Positions 1-10,147 of a stretch of 64,000 bases of DNA are shown piece after piece (position 1 is the stretch's first letter; every line of letters starts with the position of its first letter). The notes under the pieces were generated by a model, which had not been told where the DNA came from, searched no databases, and worked only from the letters and a program-made list of their open reading frames with translations. The position numbers and the translations under genes were made by a program. Source of the stretch: Candidatus Eiseniibacteriota bacterium (lineage in GTDB: Bacteria; Eisenbacteria; RBG-16-71-46; CAIMUX01); NCBI GenBank assembly GCA_020633975.1, contig JACKCR010000007.1, forward strand, positions 248,001 to 312,000, read 5' to 3'.

Positions 1-199
1 TGCTGATGAGGAGGGTCTTGGCCAGCCCCGGGACGCCGACGAGGAGCACGTGACCGTCCGAGAAGAGCGCGGTCAGGAGCTCCTCCACCACGTGGTCCTG
101 CCCGACGATGACCTTTCGGATCTCTCCGATGATCCGCTCCCGGGCACCGGTGAGCTGGGCGATGGTCTGTTGGGCTTCCTGGGTCGAGATCTCGCTCAT
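1..199 (-). CDS. MoxR-family AAA+ ATPase, N-terminal part (runs off the window)
   Basis: The reverse strand from an ATG at 199 encodes about 66 residues before the window ends. They include the Walker A motif GVPGLAKT, preceded by a helix-rich stretch ending in [20 protein letters not shown], which is the usual start of MoxR ATPases. MoxR proteins are chaperone-like AAA+ ATPases that often sit beside von Willebrand factor A proteins and act in envelope stress or metal insertion. Those neighbours would lie to the left, outside the window. The family call rests only on this N-terminal piece, but the motif spacing is characteristic. Confidence 0.85.
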   Translation of the reverse strand, partial: MSEISTQEAQQTIAQLTGARERIIGEIRKVIVGQDHVVEELLTALFSDGHVLLVGVPGLAKTLLIS

Positions 200-638
200 G
201 GATGATTCCCCGATTTCGAAGGCCGACTGGCCGTCCTGTGGGCCGTCCCCAGCCCCGTAGCGACTTGCATCCGTTCCCAGAGACGGGAAGCGGGCCGGGC
301 CGCGTTCGACTTGGATCCTCTAGAAACGACGAAGACGCCGCCCCGCTGGACCTCTCCCTGGCGCCCCGCGGACCGGCGATCATGGAAACTTCGGGCCGGC
401 TCATCGGGCGGGCCCCCACCCGCGCCCCGGTGGAACGCGTCGGACCCAGGCTCCGAAACGACAGGACGGCCGGCACCGTCCAACATTCGTTCGGGATTCA
501 ATCAAACGGAATCGCCCGAGTCCAGGCCCGACCGTTTCACCAGCCGGGAAGGTGAAAGTTCCGAACAGGCGTCGGAAATCCCGGCTAGACTCAAGACTTC
601 ACCGTTCTGGTCCGAATCAGGAGCCCAACGAGGAGCGT
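200..638. other. Gene-free stretch between moxR and arcA
   Basis: These 439 bases separate two divergent genes and presumably hold both promoters. Several overlapping open frames cross the region, but none has a start with a good ribosome binding site or any recognisable protein. I see no convincing hairpin, repeat or RNA gene. Confidence 0.5.
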
Positions 639-1907
639 ATGGTTCACGTCACATCGGAAATCGGCCGGCTCCGGAAGGTCCTGGTCCACGCACCTGGCCC
701 CGAGGTCGAACGGATGACTCCCGCCATGATGGAGGAGTTGCTCTTCGACGACATCCTCTACGGGGCCCAGGCCAAGGAGGAGCACGGCGTCTTCACCGCC
801 GTCCTCGACCGGCTCGGGATCGGCTGGCTCGACACGAAACAGCTCCTCATCGAGACCTTGGAGAACGACGCCGCCCGCGAGTGGCTCTACTCAGGCCTCT
901 TCGAGAACACCTCGACCCATGTCCGCGCGGCCATGGTCCAGGCGACCGCGGCCCAGATGGCGGAGGTCCTGATCGGTGGTCTTCGGACGGATCCGGACAA
1001 CCCGGACCTCGACCATTCCGAGCTCTTCCAGATCCCGCCCGTCCCGAACTGGTGTTTCCAGCGGGATCCAAACTTCGTCGTCGGGGACGGCATCGTCTTC
1101 TCGGCCATGGCCACCCCCGCCCGATGGCGAGAGGTGCTGCTCTCGCGCACCATCTTCAGGTTCCACCCGGAGTACCGGGACACTCCGGTCCACTACGATC
1201 CGATCACCCCGAGCGCCGATCGACCGATCCTCCTGGGACTGCGTCGCCCCAGCTTCGAAGGCGGCGATTTCCTGGTCCTATCGAAGGATGTGGTGGCGGT
1301 TGGGTACTCGGAGCGCACCAACAGCACCGGAATCCGCTCCGTTGCACGGTCTCTGGCCGCGAAGGCGCGCCGCGGCGAAGGGCCGCGGTACCTCCTCGTC
1401 GTCCATCTGCCCCAGACGCGGGCCTACATGCACCTCGACACACTGATGACGGCCGTGGACCGGGACGCATGTCTCGTCTTCCCGCCCGCGCTCGAGCTCC
1501 ACGTACACGAGATCGACCTCTGCGAAGCCGACATCCACCCGACCCCGAGGCCTAGCATCCTCGAAGCACTCGCCCTTCGCGGGATCGAGTACGAGCCGAT
1601 CCCTTGCGGCGGGCCGGATCCGCTCGACCAGCAGCGCGAGCAGTGGACGGACGGGGCCAACGCCTTCGCCCTCGCTCCCGGGGTCATCGCACTCTACGAC
1701 CGCAACGTCCGGACGGCCGAGGAGCTGTCGCGACGCGGCTTCCGCGTGATCGATGCAGAAGACCTGATCGACGACGACAACGGAATCGACCTCAACCTGG
1801 ACGCTCCCAAGCGCACGTGCATTCTCGTGCCGTCACACGAGCTGTCCCGGGCTCGAGGTGGTCCGCACTGCCTGACGCAGCCCTTGATCCGGGACGACCT
1901 GGACTAG
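639..1907 (+). CDS. arcA: Arginine deiminase
   Basis: The 422-residue product hydrolyses L-arginine to citrulline and ammonia. It carries the family marks in order: the N-terminal RLRKVLVHAPGPE strand, FEGGDF in the middle, HLDTLMT with the catalytic histidine, and GGPHCLTQPLIRDD at the end, where Cys411 is the nucleophile. Length is normal for the family (about 405-420). The frame stays open upstream to 552, but the ATG at 639 is preceded by AGGAG and starts exactly at the conserved N-terminus. No ornithine carbamoyltransferase or carbamate kinase follows, so the classical energy-yielding pathway is not encoded here. The enzyme may instead feed citrulline or nitrogen metabolism. It heads a forward run of five genes. 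Confidence 0.93.
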   Translation: MVHVTSEIGRLRKVLVHAPGPEVERMTPAMMEELLFDDILYGAQAKEEHGVFTAVLDRLGIGWLDTKQLLIETLENDAAREWLYSGLFENTSTHVRAAMVQATAAQMAEVLIGGLRTDPDNPDLDHSELFQIPPVPNWCFQRDPNFVVGDGIVFSAMATPARWREVLLSRTIFRFHPEYRDTPVHYDPITPSADRPILLGLRRPSFEGGDFLVLSKDVVAVGYSERTNSTGIRSVARSLAAKARRGEGPRYLLVVHLPQTRAYMHLDTLMTAVDRDACLVFPPALELHVHEIDLCEADIHPTPRPSILEALALRGIEYEPIPCGGPDPLDQQREQWTDGANAFALAPGVIALYDRNVRTAEELSRRGFRVIDAEDLIDDDNGIDLNLDAPKRTCILVPSHELSRARGGPHCLTQPLIRDDLD

Positions 1908-1935
1908 CTGGGCCGACGCGACCGCGGTGGCAGCC

Positions 1936-2478
1936 ATGTCGTCCCCCAAGCCCCAAGCGCTCGTGCTGGTGGATGGCCACTGCCTGCTCTGCCAGGCGTG
2001 GGTGAAGTTCCTCCTGCCACGAGACCGTCGAGCGCGCATGATTTTCGCGCCACTCCAGTCGGAGTACGCGGCGCGTGCCCTCAGGGACGCCGGAATCGAC
2101 CCCAGCTCCGTGCCACTCGTGGGAGCGAACGGGAGTCGAGCGGACGGGAGTCCACTGCAGACTATGGGAAGTGTCGAGGGCGGGGCGCTGAATGGAGTGG
2201 AAGACGGCCCCGGCAGCGTCCTCCTCCTCGAACACGGGCGTCTGCACGAGCGGAGCGGTGCCGCGATCCGCATCGTTTCCATGCTCGGTTTCCCGTGGAG
2301 TCTCCTCCGGGTCTGTCTCCTGATCCCGCCGCCGATCCGAAATGCGACGTACGACTTCGTCGCGAAGAGACGGTATCGGTGGTTCGGCCGAAGCGAGACC
2401 TGTATGGTCCCCCCGGTCGATCTCGACCGGCGCGTCCGCGAACCCGACGTGCCGAGGCGGACGGGGCCAGGAGCCTAG
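1936..2478 (+). CDS. DCC-family (DUF393) thiol-disulfide oxidoreductase-like protein
   Basis: About 180 residues with the family signature DGHCLLCQ near the N-terminus, that is a DxxCxxC motif, followed by a basic helix and a conserved IRIVSMLGFPWSLLR segment with R and W residues typical of DUF393. These small proteins are predicted thioredoxin-fold redox proteins; substrates are unknown. The ATG at 1936 was preferred to the GTG at 1927 because it sits closer to the conserved motif, but neither has a strong ribosome binding site. It follows arcA by 28 bases and probably shares its transcript. The C-terminus is rich in charged and proline residues and is not conserved. Confidence 0.8.
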   Translation: MSSPKPQALVLVDGHCLLCQAWVKFLLPRDRRARMIFAPLQSEYAARALRDAGIDPSSVPLVGANGSRADGSPLQTMGSVEGGALNGVEDGPGSVLLLEHGRLHERSGAAIRIVSMLGFPWSLLRVCLLIPPPIRNATYDFVAKRRYRWFGRSETCMVPPVDLDRRVREPDVPRRTGPGA

Positions 2479-2543
2479 CCGCAGATACGGGCCAAGGAGG
2501 CCGTTGCTCGACACCCTCGGGTCAGGAGAAGGAGCTTCGTCCC

Positions 2544-3305
2544 GTGACCGGATCTTCCGCATCCCCGCTCTCATTCATCTACCACGAGCTTTGGACCTCC
2601 GACCCGGACGGCCGCGTCGACTTCTATCGGGCTCTTTTTGGCTGGGAGATCGTCCGGGAGACGAGGACGGACGGCGAGTTCCTCCGCATTCGTCACGCCG
2701 GTGCCGAACTCGCCCGGATCGTTCCGATGGAGGACGGAGAGACTCCGGACCGGTGGAACGTCTTCCTCGCTGTCCCCGATCTCGAGGCGATGCGCGCCCG
2801 GGTAGAGGCGGCGTCCGGTGATGTGCTGATCCGGGAGCAGAACCTCCCGGGTCTCGGTCTGGCGTCTCTATTGATGGACCCCGAAGGCGGGGTCTTCGCG
2901 GCGACGCAGTCCTCTGTGCCGGATACCGCAGCGGCGGCGGGCGAACCGGCGGAGGGGACGTTCGTCTGGCACGACCTTCTCACTCCCAACCTCGAGGAGT
3001 CGTCCCGCTTCTACCAGCGGTGCTGGGGAGTCGTTTCGAGATCGCACAGCCCCGATACCGCCGACGTCCACCGACTCCTCCGGAGCGAGGGCATCGACAT
3101 GGCCGGTCTCCTTGCTACCCGTACCGAGGACCACGCGGCACTCTGGCTTCCCTACATCCGAGTCGCCGATGTGGTGGAAACCGTCGAGCAGGCCACGGAA
3201 GCCGGCGGGCAGGTTTGGCTCGAGCCAACGGAAGTCGAAGAACTCGGGACGTTTGCGGTGTTGTCCGACCCGGGGCGAGCACTCTTCGCCGTTCGGAACC
3301 GCTAG
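2544..3305 (+). CDS. Two-domain VOC (glyoxalase/bleomycin-resistance fold) protein
   Basis: The 253-residue protein contains two tandem VOC modules, roughly residues 8-128 and 135-252. Both open with the pattern of an H-x-x-L-x-T/S start followed by F-Y-R/Q (YHELWTSDPDGRVDFYRALFGW and WHDLLTPNLEESSRFYQRCWG in outline). Such proteins bind a metal through paired His/Glu residues and act on small molecules; the substrate cannot be read from the sequence. The open frame extends upstream to 1998 through the end of the DCC gene. The GTG at 2544 is chosen because a purine-rich AGGAGAAGGAG sits about 9 bases before it and the fold begins 10 residues later. It is the third gene of the forward run. Confidence 0.8.
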   Translation: MTGSSASPLSFIYHELWTSDPDGRVDFYRALFGWEIVRETRTDGEFLRIRHAGAELARIVPMEDGETPDRWNVFLAVPDLEAMRARVEAASGDVLIREQNLPGLGLASLLMDPEGGVFAATQSSVPDTAAAAGEPAEGTFVWHDLLTPNLEESSRFYQRCWGVVSRSHSPDTADVHRLLRSEGIDMAGLLATRTEDHAALWLPYIRVADVVETVEQATEAGGQVWLEPTEVEELGTFAVLSDPGRALFAVRNR

Positions 3306-3413
3306 CTGCCAGCACGCTGCCTCTGGGCGCCCATAGCCTCGTCTGCCCAGCCTAGTGCGTGCCGAGCCGACGAGGGGTTTCTCCACGCGGAAGCGACTGC
3401 TAGTCTCGGCCTC

Positions 3414-4391
<978 letters not shown>

Positions 4392-4403
4392 CGCCGCGCC
4401 GCG

Positions 4404-5423
4404 ATGAGCCAGTCCGTTCCGTTGGACAGACGGCCTAGGCTCGTCTCCCTCGTCCCATCCTGGACCGAGACGTTGATCGAGTGTGGCGCGAACGTCGTCG
4501 GGCGTTCGCGCTTCTGCATCCACCCGGCCAGCGCCGTCGCGTCCATCCCGAAGGTTGGCGGGACGAAGGATGTGGACTGGCACAAAGTCGAGCAAGTCGC
4601 GCCGGATCTCCTCATCCTGGACAAGGAGGAGAACACGCGCGAGATCGCCGAGCAGTCTCCGGTACCGTACATAGCCACTCACGTCCGTAGTGTCGAAGAC
4701 TGCGCGAGCGCCCTGCTTCTTCTCCGAGACGCCGTCGGGCGAGATGCGGCGACGGCCGAAGCGCTCGAACGGATGGCCGCGCGGTGGCGCGAGGTCGAAG
4801 GACGTTCCCCCTTACAGCTCGAGCAATGGGACGACCTGCCGGGCCTGATCCGCTGGATCCGTGAGCCCACCGACGCACCGTCCGCGGAGAAGGCTGTCGT
4901 CTATCTCATTTGGCAGGATCCGTGGATGTGCGTCCGCCCGCCGACGTTCATCGGCTCTGTCCTGACAAAGCTTGGGCTGGGACCGATGCTCGAGAACGGG
5001 CTCGCGGCGCTCGGCCTGGTCGAGTCGGTATCCCTCTACCCGACGGTGGAACCGGGACGGCTCGATCCTGAACGGACCGTGCTCCTCTGCTCCTCCGAGC
5101 CGTTCCCATTCGGCCGGAAGCCCGAACGCGTACGCGGTCTGGGGCTCCCAGCGGCGATCGTGGACGGGGAACTCTTCTCGTGGTTCGGGGTCCGGTCCCT
5201 TCGCGCACTCGAGGAGTGTCTGTCACTTCTTCCGTCGGTTGAGGTGGACCGGCGCGTGCGAGGTCTTCCGGTCGAGGAAGTTCTGGTAGAGATCGACCGC
5301 GAACATCAAGAGCAACATGAAGATCACGATCCACTGCGGAATGTAGGGGAACTCGCTCGTCCCCACGGTCAGATGCGCAACGTGACCCGCCTCCAAGACG
5401 AGAACGAATCCGATCAGCAATAG
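4404..5423 (+). CDS. BtuF-like helical-backbone metal/cobalamin receptor, no signal peptide
   Basis: The first 270 or so residues match the periplasmic-binding-protein-like BtuF/FhuD fold: RLVSLVPSWTETLIECGANVVGRSRFC, then KVGGTKDVDWHKVEQVAPDLLILDKEEN. There is no signal peptide, so this is probably a cytoplasmic member of the cobalamin-binding COG0614 group rather than a transporter component. No permease or ATPase is adjacent. The frame continues for 66 residues past the expected end and lies antisense to the last 201 bases of terC; that tail is charged and unlike the family. Either a stop was lost or the tail is genuine. It is the last gene of the forward run, 12 bases after the deoxyhypusine synthase-like gene. 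Confidence 0.78.
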   Translation: MSQSVPLDRRPRLVSLVPSWTETLIECGANVVGRSRFCIHPASAVASIPKVGGTKDVDWHKVEQVAPDLLILDKEENTREIAEQSPVPYIATHVRSVEDCASALLLLRDAVGRDAATAEALERMAARWREVEGRSPLQLEQWDDLPGLIRWIREPTDAPSAEKAVVYLIWQDPWMCVRPPTFIGSVLTKLGLGPMLENGLAALGLVESVSLYPTVEPGRLDPERTVLLCSSEPFPFGRKPERVRGLGLPAAIVDGELFSWFGVRSLRALEECLSLLPSVEVDRRVRGLPVEEVLVEIDREHQEQHEDHDPLRNVGELARPHGQMRNVTRLQDENESDQQ

Positions 5424-6017
5424 GACGAAGAGCCCGAGGATCTCGAAATCGGGGTTCGCGCTGATGTAGCGGCTGATGAAGTCCGCAAACGCGAGCATGA
5501 GACCGACGGAGATCACGACCGAGCCGACCATGACTGGAAACTGATCCGTCATGCCGACGACGGTGAGGATCGAGTCGACGGAGAAGAGCAGGTTGAGACC
5601 GACGATGAGCGCAACGACCTGGCCGAACCGGCTCGCCGACTTCACCTCGTGCTCGACGCCCTTCGCCTTGATCCGGAGTTCCTTCACGCCCTTCCAGATC
5701 AGGAACAGCCCACCGACCAGGAGTACGACCGACTTCCCGTTCACTTCTCCATGAACAGCCTTGCCCATCACGTGGGAATCGAGCGTGTGGAACACTGCAG
5801 TCGCATAGCTCAGCACCCAGCTCACGAGGCCGAGAAGAATGATCCGGAAGAGCATCGCGAGGATGAGCCCCCAGCGCACCGCCTTCCCGCGCTCAGAGAC
5901 CGGGAGCTTGTTGGCAATGATCGTGATGATGATCAGATTGTCGGCGCCGAGTGCGATCTGAATGAGCGTCACCGAAAGCAAAGCGAGCCAGAACGACGGT
6001 TCGAGAAAGAATCCCAT
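5223..6017 (-). CDS. TerC-family integral membrane protein
   Basis: 264 residues with about seven hydrophobic segments. The two TerC signatures are present: IALGADNLIII near residue 23 and LLFSVDSILTVVG in the middle, each placing acidic residues inside the membrane. TerC proteins (Alx, YjbE, TerC) are linked to manganese efflux, pH response and tellurite resistance, and may help metallate exported proteins. The C-terminal KTSHAPVHLNRRKK tail is cytosolic. The gene follows valS by 73 bases on the same strand, so co-transcription is possible. Its last 201 bases overlap, in antisense, the reading frame of the BtuF-like gene. Confidence 0.9.
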   Translation of the reverse strand: MGFFLEPSFWLALLSVTLIQIALGADNLIIITIIANKLPVSERGKAVRWGLILAMLFRIILLGLVSWVLSYATAVFHTLDSHVMGKAVHGEVNGKSVVLLVGGLFLIWKGVKELRIKAKGVEHEVKSASRFGQVVALIVGLNLLFSVDSILTVVGMTDQFPVMVGSVVISVGLMLAFADFISRYISANPDFEILGLFVLLLIGFVLVLEAGHVAHLTVGTSEFPYIPQWIVIFMLLLMFAVDLYQNFLDRKTSHAPVHLNRRKK

Positions 6018-6090
6018 TGTCTACGCGGACCTCCATGTCCTGGCTGTCGGTACGACCTTCGATCGGGCGCAGCGGGCCTCGCCTACCGCG

Positions 6091-8730
6091 TTACTCGCCG
6101 GCCTCCTCGGACTCTCCCAGCACGACAGTCACGATGAAGCGCTCGCCGTCTCCCTCACGTTCCTGGGTCTTCACTTCCGCACCTTCCGCCACTCCCGCGC
6201 GCAGCACGTCTGCGAGGACGACTTCGAGTGCCGCGAGATCCTCGCTCGAGGCGGAAAGGTTGAGGGACGCGACGGGCCACTTGAGACTCTTCTTCGCCTC
6301 GGACTTTGCGCCCCGGATCTTGCCGAGAACCTCGGAAGCGGCCGTGAACACTTCCGCCCCCGCACCTCCGCGCTTGGGGAACTCGCTCGCGGTGGGCCAG
6401 GGTGAAGTGTGGATCGACCGAAGCCGCCCGTCTCCGGCGAGACGCCAGGACCAGACCTCTTCGGTGACGTAGGGAAGGAACGGCGCCAGGAGACGAAGGA
6501 ATACGCTCATCGCGATCCTTAGGGTCGCGACCGCAGAGCGTCTGCCGGCAGAGTCTTCCTCTGAATAGGAACGTGTCTTCACGAGCTCGAGGTAGTTGTC
6601 GCAGAAGTCCCAGAACGCGTCTTCCGCACCCTGGAGCGCCGCGGCGTAGTCGAAACGCTCGAACGCTTCGGTCGACTGCTCGACCACCGCATCGAGACGT
6701 GCGAGCAGCGCCCGATCGAGAGGCTCCTCCACCTGACCGACACCGGGAGCCTCGGCCTCTCCCACCACACGGTCGATCTGCATGAAGACGAACCGACTCG
6801 CGTTGAAGACCTTCGTCGCGAGCTTCTTCCCCACCTTGAAGACGGACTCGTCGAACGCCGTGTCCGTGCCGAGACGCGCTCTTCCCGCCCAATAGCGCAC
6901 GGCGTCGACCGAGTTGTCGTCGAGCATGCTTTCGGGGGTCAGTGCGTTCCCCTTGGACTTGGACATCTTCTTCCGGTCCGGATCCAAGATCCAACCGCTG
7001 ATCACGACGTGCTTCCACGGGATCTCGTTCTCGTGCATCCACGCCTTGACGATCGTGTAGAACGCCCAAGTCCGGATGATCTCGTGCGACTGTGGACGGA
7101 TGTCCATCGGGAACAGCTTCTCGTGCCGGCCCTCGTCGAGCGCCCAACGGCTCTGGATCTGCGGCGTGAGCGACGATGTGGCCCAGGTGTCCATGACGTC
7201 GGGGTCTCCCGAGAAACCGCCCGGCTTGTCCCGCTGGTCCTCGGAGAATCCGGGCGGCACCGACGACATCGGGTCGATCGGAAGCGTCTTTGCATCCGCG
7301 AAGATCGGGTTGTCGTAGTCGAGGGATCCGTCTCCTTCCACTGGATACCAGACCGGGAACGGCACGCCGAAGTAGCGCTGGCGACTGATGCACCAGTCGT
7401 GGCCGAGCCCGAGCACCCAGTGGTCGTACCGCGTCTTCATGAACGACGGGTGCCACTGGATCTTGTGGCCTTGCTTGAGGAGCTCTTCCTTGTGGGAGAG
7501 GATCTTCACGAACCACTGTCGGGTCGGCACGAACTCGAGCGGTCGATCTCCCTTTTCGTAGAACTTCACGGCCTGAGTGACGGACTTCGGCTCTCCGACG
7601 AGCGCCGCGCCTTTGCCTCCGGGACCCGTTCCGTCTGCCGCGAGCAGCTCGACCATCTTGGCCTTCGCCTGCTTCGCGGTGAGGCCGGCGATCTGGTCGT
7701 AGTAGTCCTGCGCGGCCTGAGGGTCCGAACAGGTGAACGGCGCTTCGTCCCACTGCACCGGGCGCATCCGTCCGTCCCGGCCGATCACCTGTCGCAACGG
7801 AAGGTCCGAGCCCTTCCAGAACTCGACGTCCATCACGTCGCCGAAGGTGCAGACCATGAGGATGCCCGTCCCCTTCTCCGGGTCGGCGTGCTCGGCGGCG
7901 AGGATCGGCACCTCCACTCCGTAGAGCGGCGTGATCGCATTCGTTCCGAAGAGGTGCTTGTACCGTTCGTCCTCCGGATGGGCGACCACGGCGATGCAGG
8001 CGGCGAGGAGTTCGGGACGCGTCGTCGCGATGACGAACTCACCGCCTTCGTCCAGCCCGAAGCGGATGTCGTGCATCGCGCCCTGCTGTTCGCGGTCTTC
8101 GACCTCGGCCTGCGCCACTGCGGTCTTGAAGTCGATGTCCCACATGGTCGGCGCTTCGTTCTGGTAGACCTGGTTCTTCTCGACCAGATCGAGGAACGAG
8201 AGCTGGGAGACACGACGACAGTGTTCATCGATCGTCGCGTAGGTCTCCTTCCAATCGATGGAGAGGCCGAGACGACGCCAGAGATGCTCGTAGACCTGCT
8301 CGTCCTCCACCGTGACCTGGGCACAGGCTTCGATGAAGTTCTGCCGCGAGACCTCCTCGATCGGATCCTTCTTGCCCTTGTCCCGTCGGGGCTTCCAGTC
8401 CGCGACGTAAGGGAGCTTCGGATCGCAGCGGATTCCGAAGACGTTCTGCACACGGCGCTCGGTGGGAAGGCCGTTGTCGTCCCAACCCATCCCGTAGTGG
8501 ATGTTCTTCCCGCACATCCGCTGGAAGCGGACGAGGAGGTCCTGATGCGTGTAGCTGAACACGTGTCCGACGTGGAGTGATCCCGAGACGGTCGGGGGGG
8601 GAGTATCGACGACGAACGTCTCCTTGCGAGACCGGGACGGGTCCCACCGGTAGATCCCCCACTCGTCCCATTGCTTCTGCCAGCGGGCCTCTGCTTCGCC
8701 GGCGGCGTACTTCTGCGGAATCTCTCGCAT
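6091..8730 (-). CDS. valS: Valyl-tRNA synthetase
   Basis: 879 residues. The class I signatures are clear: GSLHVGHVFSYTHQD (HIGH box) near residue 50 and KKMSKSKGNALTP (KMSKS loop). GMGWDDNGLPTERRVQN after the HIGH box identifies the shorter ValRS type best known from Actinobacteria and some candidate phyla rather than the Escherichia coli type. Editing (CP1) domain residues lie between the two boxes, for example IATTRPELLAACIAVV and GTGILMVCTFGD. The C-terminal tRNA-binding coiled coil typical of the long type is reduced to about 60 residues. ATG at 8730 is the natural start. terC follows on the same strand. Confidence 0.95.
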   Translation of the reverse strand: MREIPQKYAAGEAEARWQKQWDEWGIYRWDPSRSRKETFVVDTPPPTVSGSLHVGHVFSYTHQDLLVRFQRMCGKNIHYGMGWDDNGLPTERRVQNVFGIRCDPKLPYVADWKPRRDKGKKDPIEEVSRQNFIEACAQVTVEDEQVYEHLWRRLGLSIDWKETYATIDEHCRRVSQLSFLDLVEKNQVYQNEAPTMWDIDFKTAVAQAEVEDREQQGAMHDIRFGLDEGGEFVIATTRPELLAACIAVVAHPEDERYKHLFGTNAITPLYGVEVPILAAEHADPEKGTGILMVCTFGDVMDVEFWKGSDLPLRQVIGRDGRMRPVQWDEAPFTCSDPQAAQDYYDQIAGLTAKQAKAKMVELLAADGTGPGGKGAALVGEPKSVTQAVKFYEKGDRPLEFVPTRQWFVKILSHKEELLKQGHKIQWHPSFMKTRYDHWVLGLGHDWCISRQRYFGVPFPVWYPVEGDGSLDYDNPIFADAKTLPIDPMSSVPPGFSEDQRDKPGGFSGDPDVMDTWATSSLTPQIQSRWALDEGRHEKLFPMDIRPQSHEIIRTWAFYTIVKAWMHENEIPWKHVVISGWILDPDRKKMSKSKGNALTPESMLDDNSVDAVRYWAGRARLGTDTAFDESVFKVGKKLATKVFNASRFVFMQIDRVVGEAEAPGVGQVEEPLDRALLARLDAVVEQSTEAFERFDYAAALQGAEDAFWDFCDNYLELVKTRSYSEEDSAGRRSAVATLRIAMSVFLRLLAPFLPYVTEEVWSWRLAGDGRLRSIHTSPWPTASEFPKRGGAGAEVFTAASEVLGKIRGAKSEAKKSLKWPVASLNLSASSEDLAALEVVLADVLRAGVAEGAEVKTQEREGDGERFIVTVVLGESEEAGE

Positions 8731-9120
8731 CGGTCTTTCCTTGTTCTGCGCGGCCCGTCACTCGGCCGTCGCGCACGCAGAGTCGTGGATAGCGGGCTTT
8801 CGGGATCCAGCCGGACCGGCCGGGTGAAGCCCGTAAAGAGTATGAACACATGCACATCGATCAGTCGGCCGCAGGAGGCGATTGGGATGCCTTCCCCCAC
8901 GATCGAATGAAGCCGGGAGTTTAGCAGGTCCGCATCCGATGCGCATGTCCGGCGAGCCGCCCGGTCCGCCGACCCAACTTTTCTCCCCGAGACTTGACCG
9001 CTTTCGGGCATCTTCGGTGTTTCCCTGATGGACGCCCACGAGACATGCAGCTGTGCTGTGCCTCGTCGACCCAGCGCCCTTGGACGACTAGACCTTGGAA
9101 ACGAACTCGAGAGGGAATCG
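8731..9120. other. Divergent intergenic region upstream of valS and the CHAP-like hydrolase
   Basis: 390 bases with no credible gene. A pair of 7-base arms at 8793-8799 and 8827-8833 (CGGGCTT and AAGCCCG) can form a long-range stem on the valS leader side. I looked for a T-box element, because valS leaders often carry one in Firmicutes, but found no T-box consensus. The region presumably holds the two divergent promoters. Confidence 0.4.
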
Positions 9121-10128
9121 ATGCCGGCCCAACCATTCCTGAAGATCGGCTCCAAGGGGGAGCCCGTCCGGATCCTGCAGAAGGCGCTCAACCTGGCCCC
9201 CACCATCCTGCCTCGACTGACCGAAGATGGTGACTTCGGCGGGAAGACGCACGGTCGAGTCTGTGAGTTCCAAGGGAAGTCCGGACTCGTGGCGGACGGC
9301 CTCGTCGGACCCAACACCTACGCCGCGCTCAAGGAGTGGCTGGACCTGATCGTCCCATCCATCGTGAGCCCGGCTGACGAGGCCAAGGCCCGAGACCGGA
9401 TCCTCCAGGTCGCCACACAAAGCCAGCAGACGTTGGGCTGGCGTCCTGGCCAGGATCAGTTCGGACTGGCCAACCAGAGGATCGCGGCGAGCCACTCGGC
9501 GACGCTCACGACCATGAAGAACAGTCCGGTGGAACGGGCGCCGAGACAGGGAGGCACCGCCCTCGCCGCCATCTTCACGACGGCCGGAGTGTCGACGGCC
9601 CAGAAGTGCCTCGAGATCAACGGCCTCGCTTGGAACATGTACCGAACCCCCGGACTTCCCGACAACTGGCGGAACACCTACGACATTCCGTCGTGGTGCG
9701 GGATCTTCGCGCTCTACGTCCACAAATGGGCCGGACTCAAAGTCCGTGAGTGGCCACTCCGGTTCTGGTCCAAGGACGGCGCGGACGACTACCGCGTGCT
9801 GAGCGCGAGCGAACTCCCGCGTCCCGGAGACATCGGCCGGGTGAAGTCCGCCAACCACTTCTTCATCGTGATGGAAGCGCCCTCGAACAAGCAGAGCTCC
9901 TTCGCAACGGTGGAAGGAAACTCCAACATCATCACGCCGGAGGGAGTGTTCCAGACCATCCGGGCGAACCGGCGCACCGTTGCCGACGTCTACGCGGATG
10001 AAGGAGGCTTCCTCGCCCCGATCTGGGAGCGCGTACTGCCAACCTCACCCCAGAGCTCGTCTACCGAAAAGGTCGGCACGGGAACGGTGCAGGCCCCATC
10101 CCCGATCCGATTCTCGATCGCCAGGTGA
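9121..10128 (+). CDS. Peptidoglycan-binding domain plus CHAP/NlpC-like cysteine hydrolase
   Basis: 335 residues in two parts. Residues 5-75 are a PG_binding_1 repeat (LKIGSKGEPVRILQKALN, then DGDFGGKTHGRVCEFQ and DGLVGPNTYAALK). The C-terminal half carries a cysteine-peptidase-like triad layout: Cys193 in PSWCGIFALYVHKW, His246 in SANHFFIV, and a polar residue at Asn268 in GNSN. This fits amidases or endopeptidases that cut peptidoglycan stems. No signal peptide is visible at the ATG of 9121, so export would need another route, or the enzyme acts on muropeptides or after lysis. The upstream frame to 9028 has no ribosome site. It converges with the next gene. Confidence 0.75.
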   Translation: MPAQPFLKIGSKGEPVRILQKALNLAPTILPRLTEDGDFGGKTHGRVCEFQGKSGLVADGLVGPNTYAALKEWLDLIVPSIVSPADEAKARDRILQVATQSQQTLGWRPGQDQFGLANQRIAASHSATLTTMKNSPVERAPRQGGTALAAIFTTAGVSTAQKCLEINGLAWNMYRTPGLPDNWRNTYDIPSWCGIFALYVHKWAGLKVREWPLRFWSKDGADDYRVLSASELPRPGDIGRVKSANHFFIVMEAPSNKQSSFATVEGNSNIITPEGVFQTIRANRRTVADVYADEGGFLAPIWERVLPTSPQSSSTEKVGTGTVQAPSPIRFSIAR

Positions 10129-10147
10129 GCGGGGGCCGCGATCGAGT

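Noticed and set aside
8731-9030. T-box riboswitch upstream of valS
   Set aside because: No T-box consensus on the reverse strand, no antiterminator pair and no terminator before the start codon.
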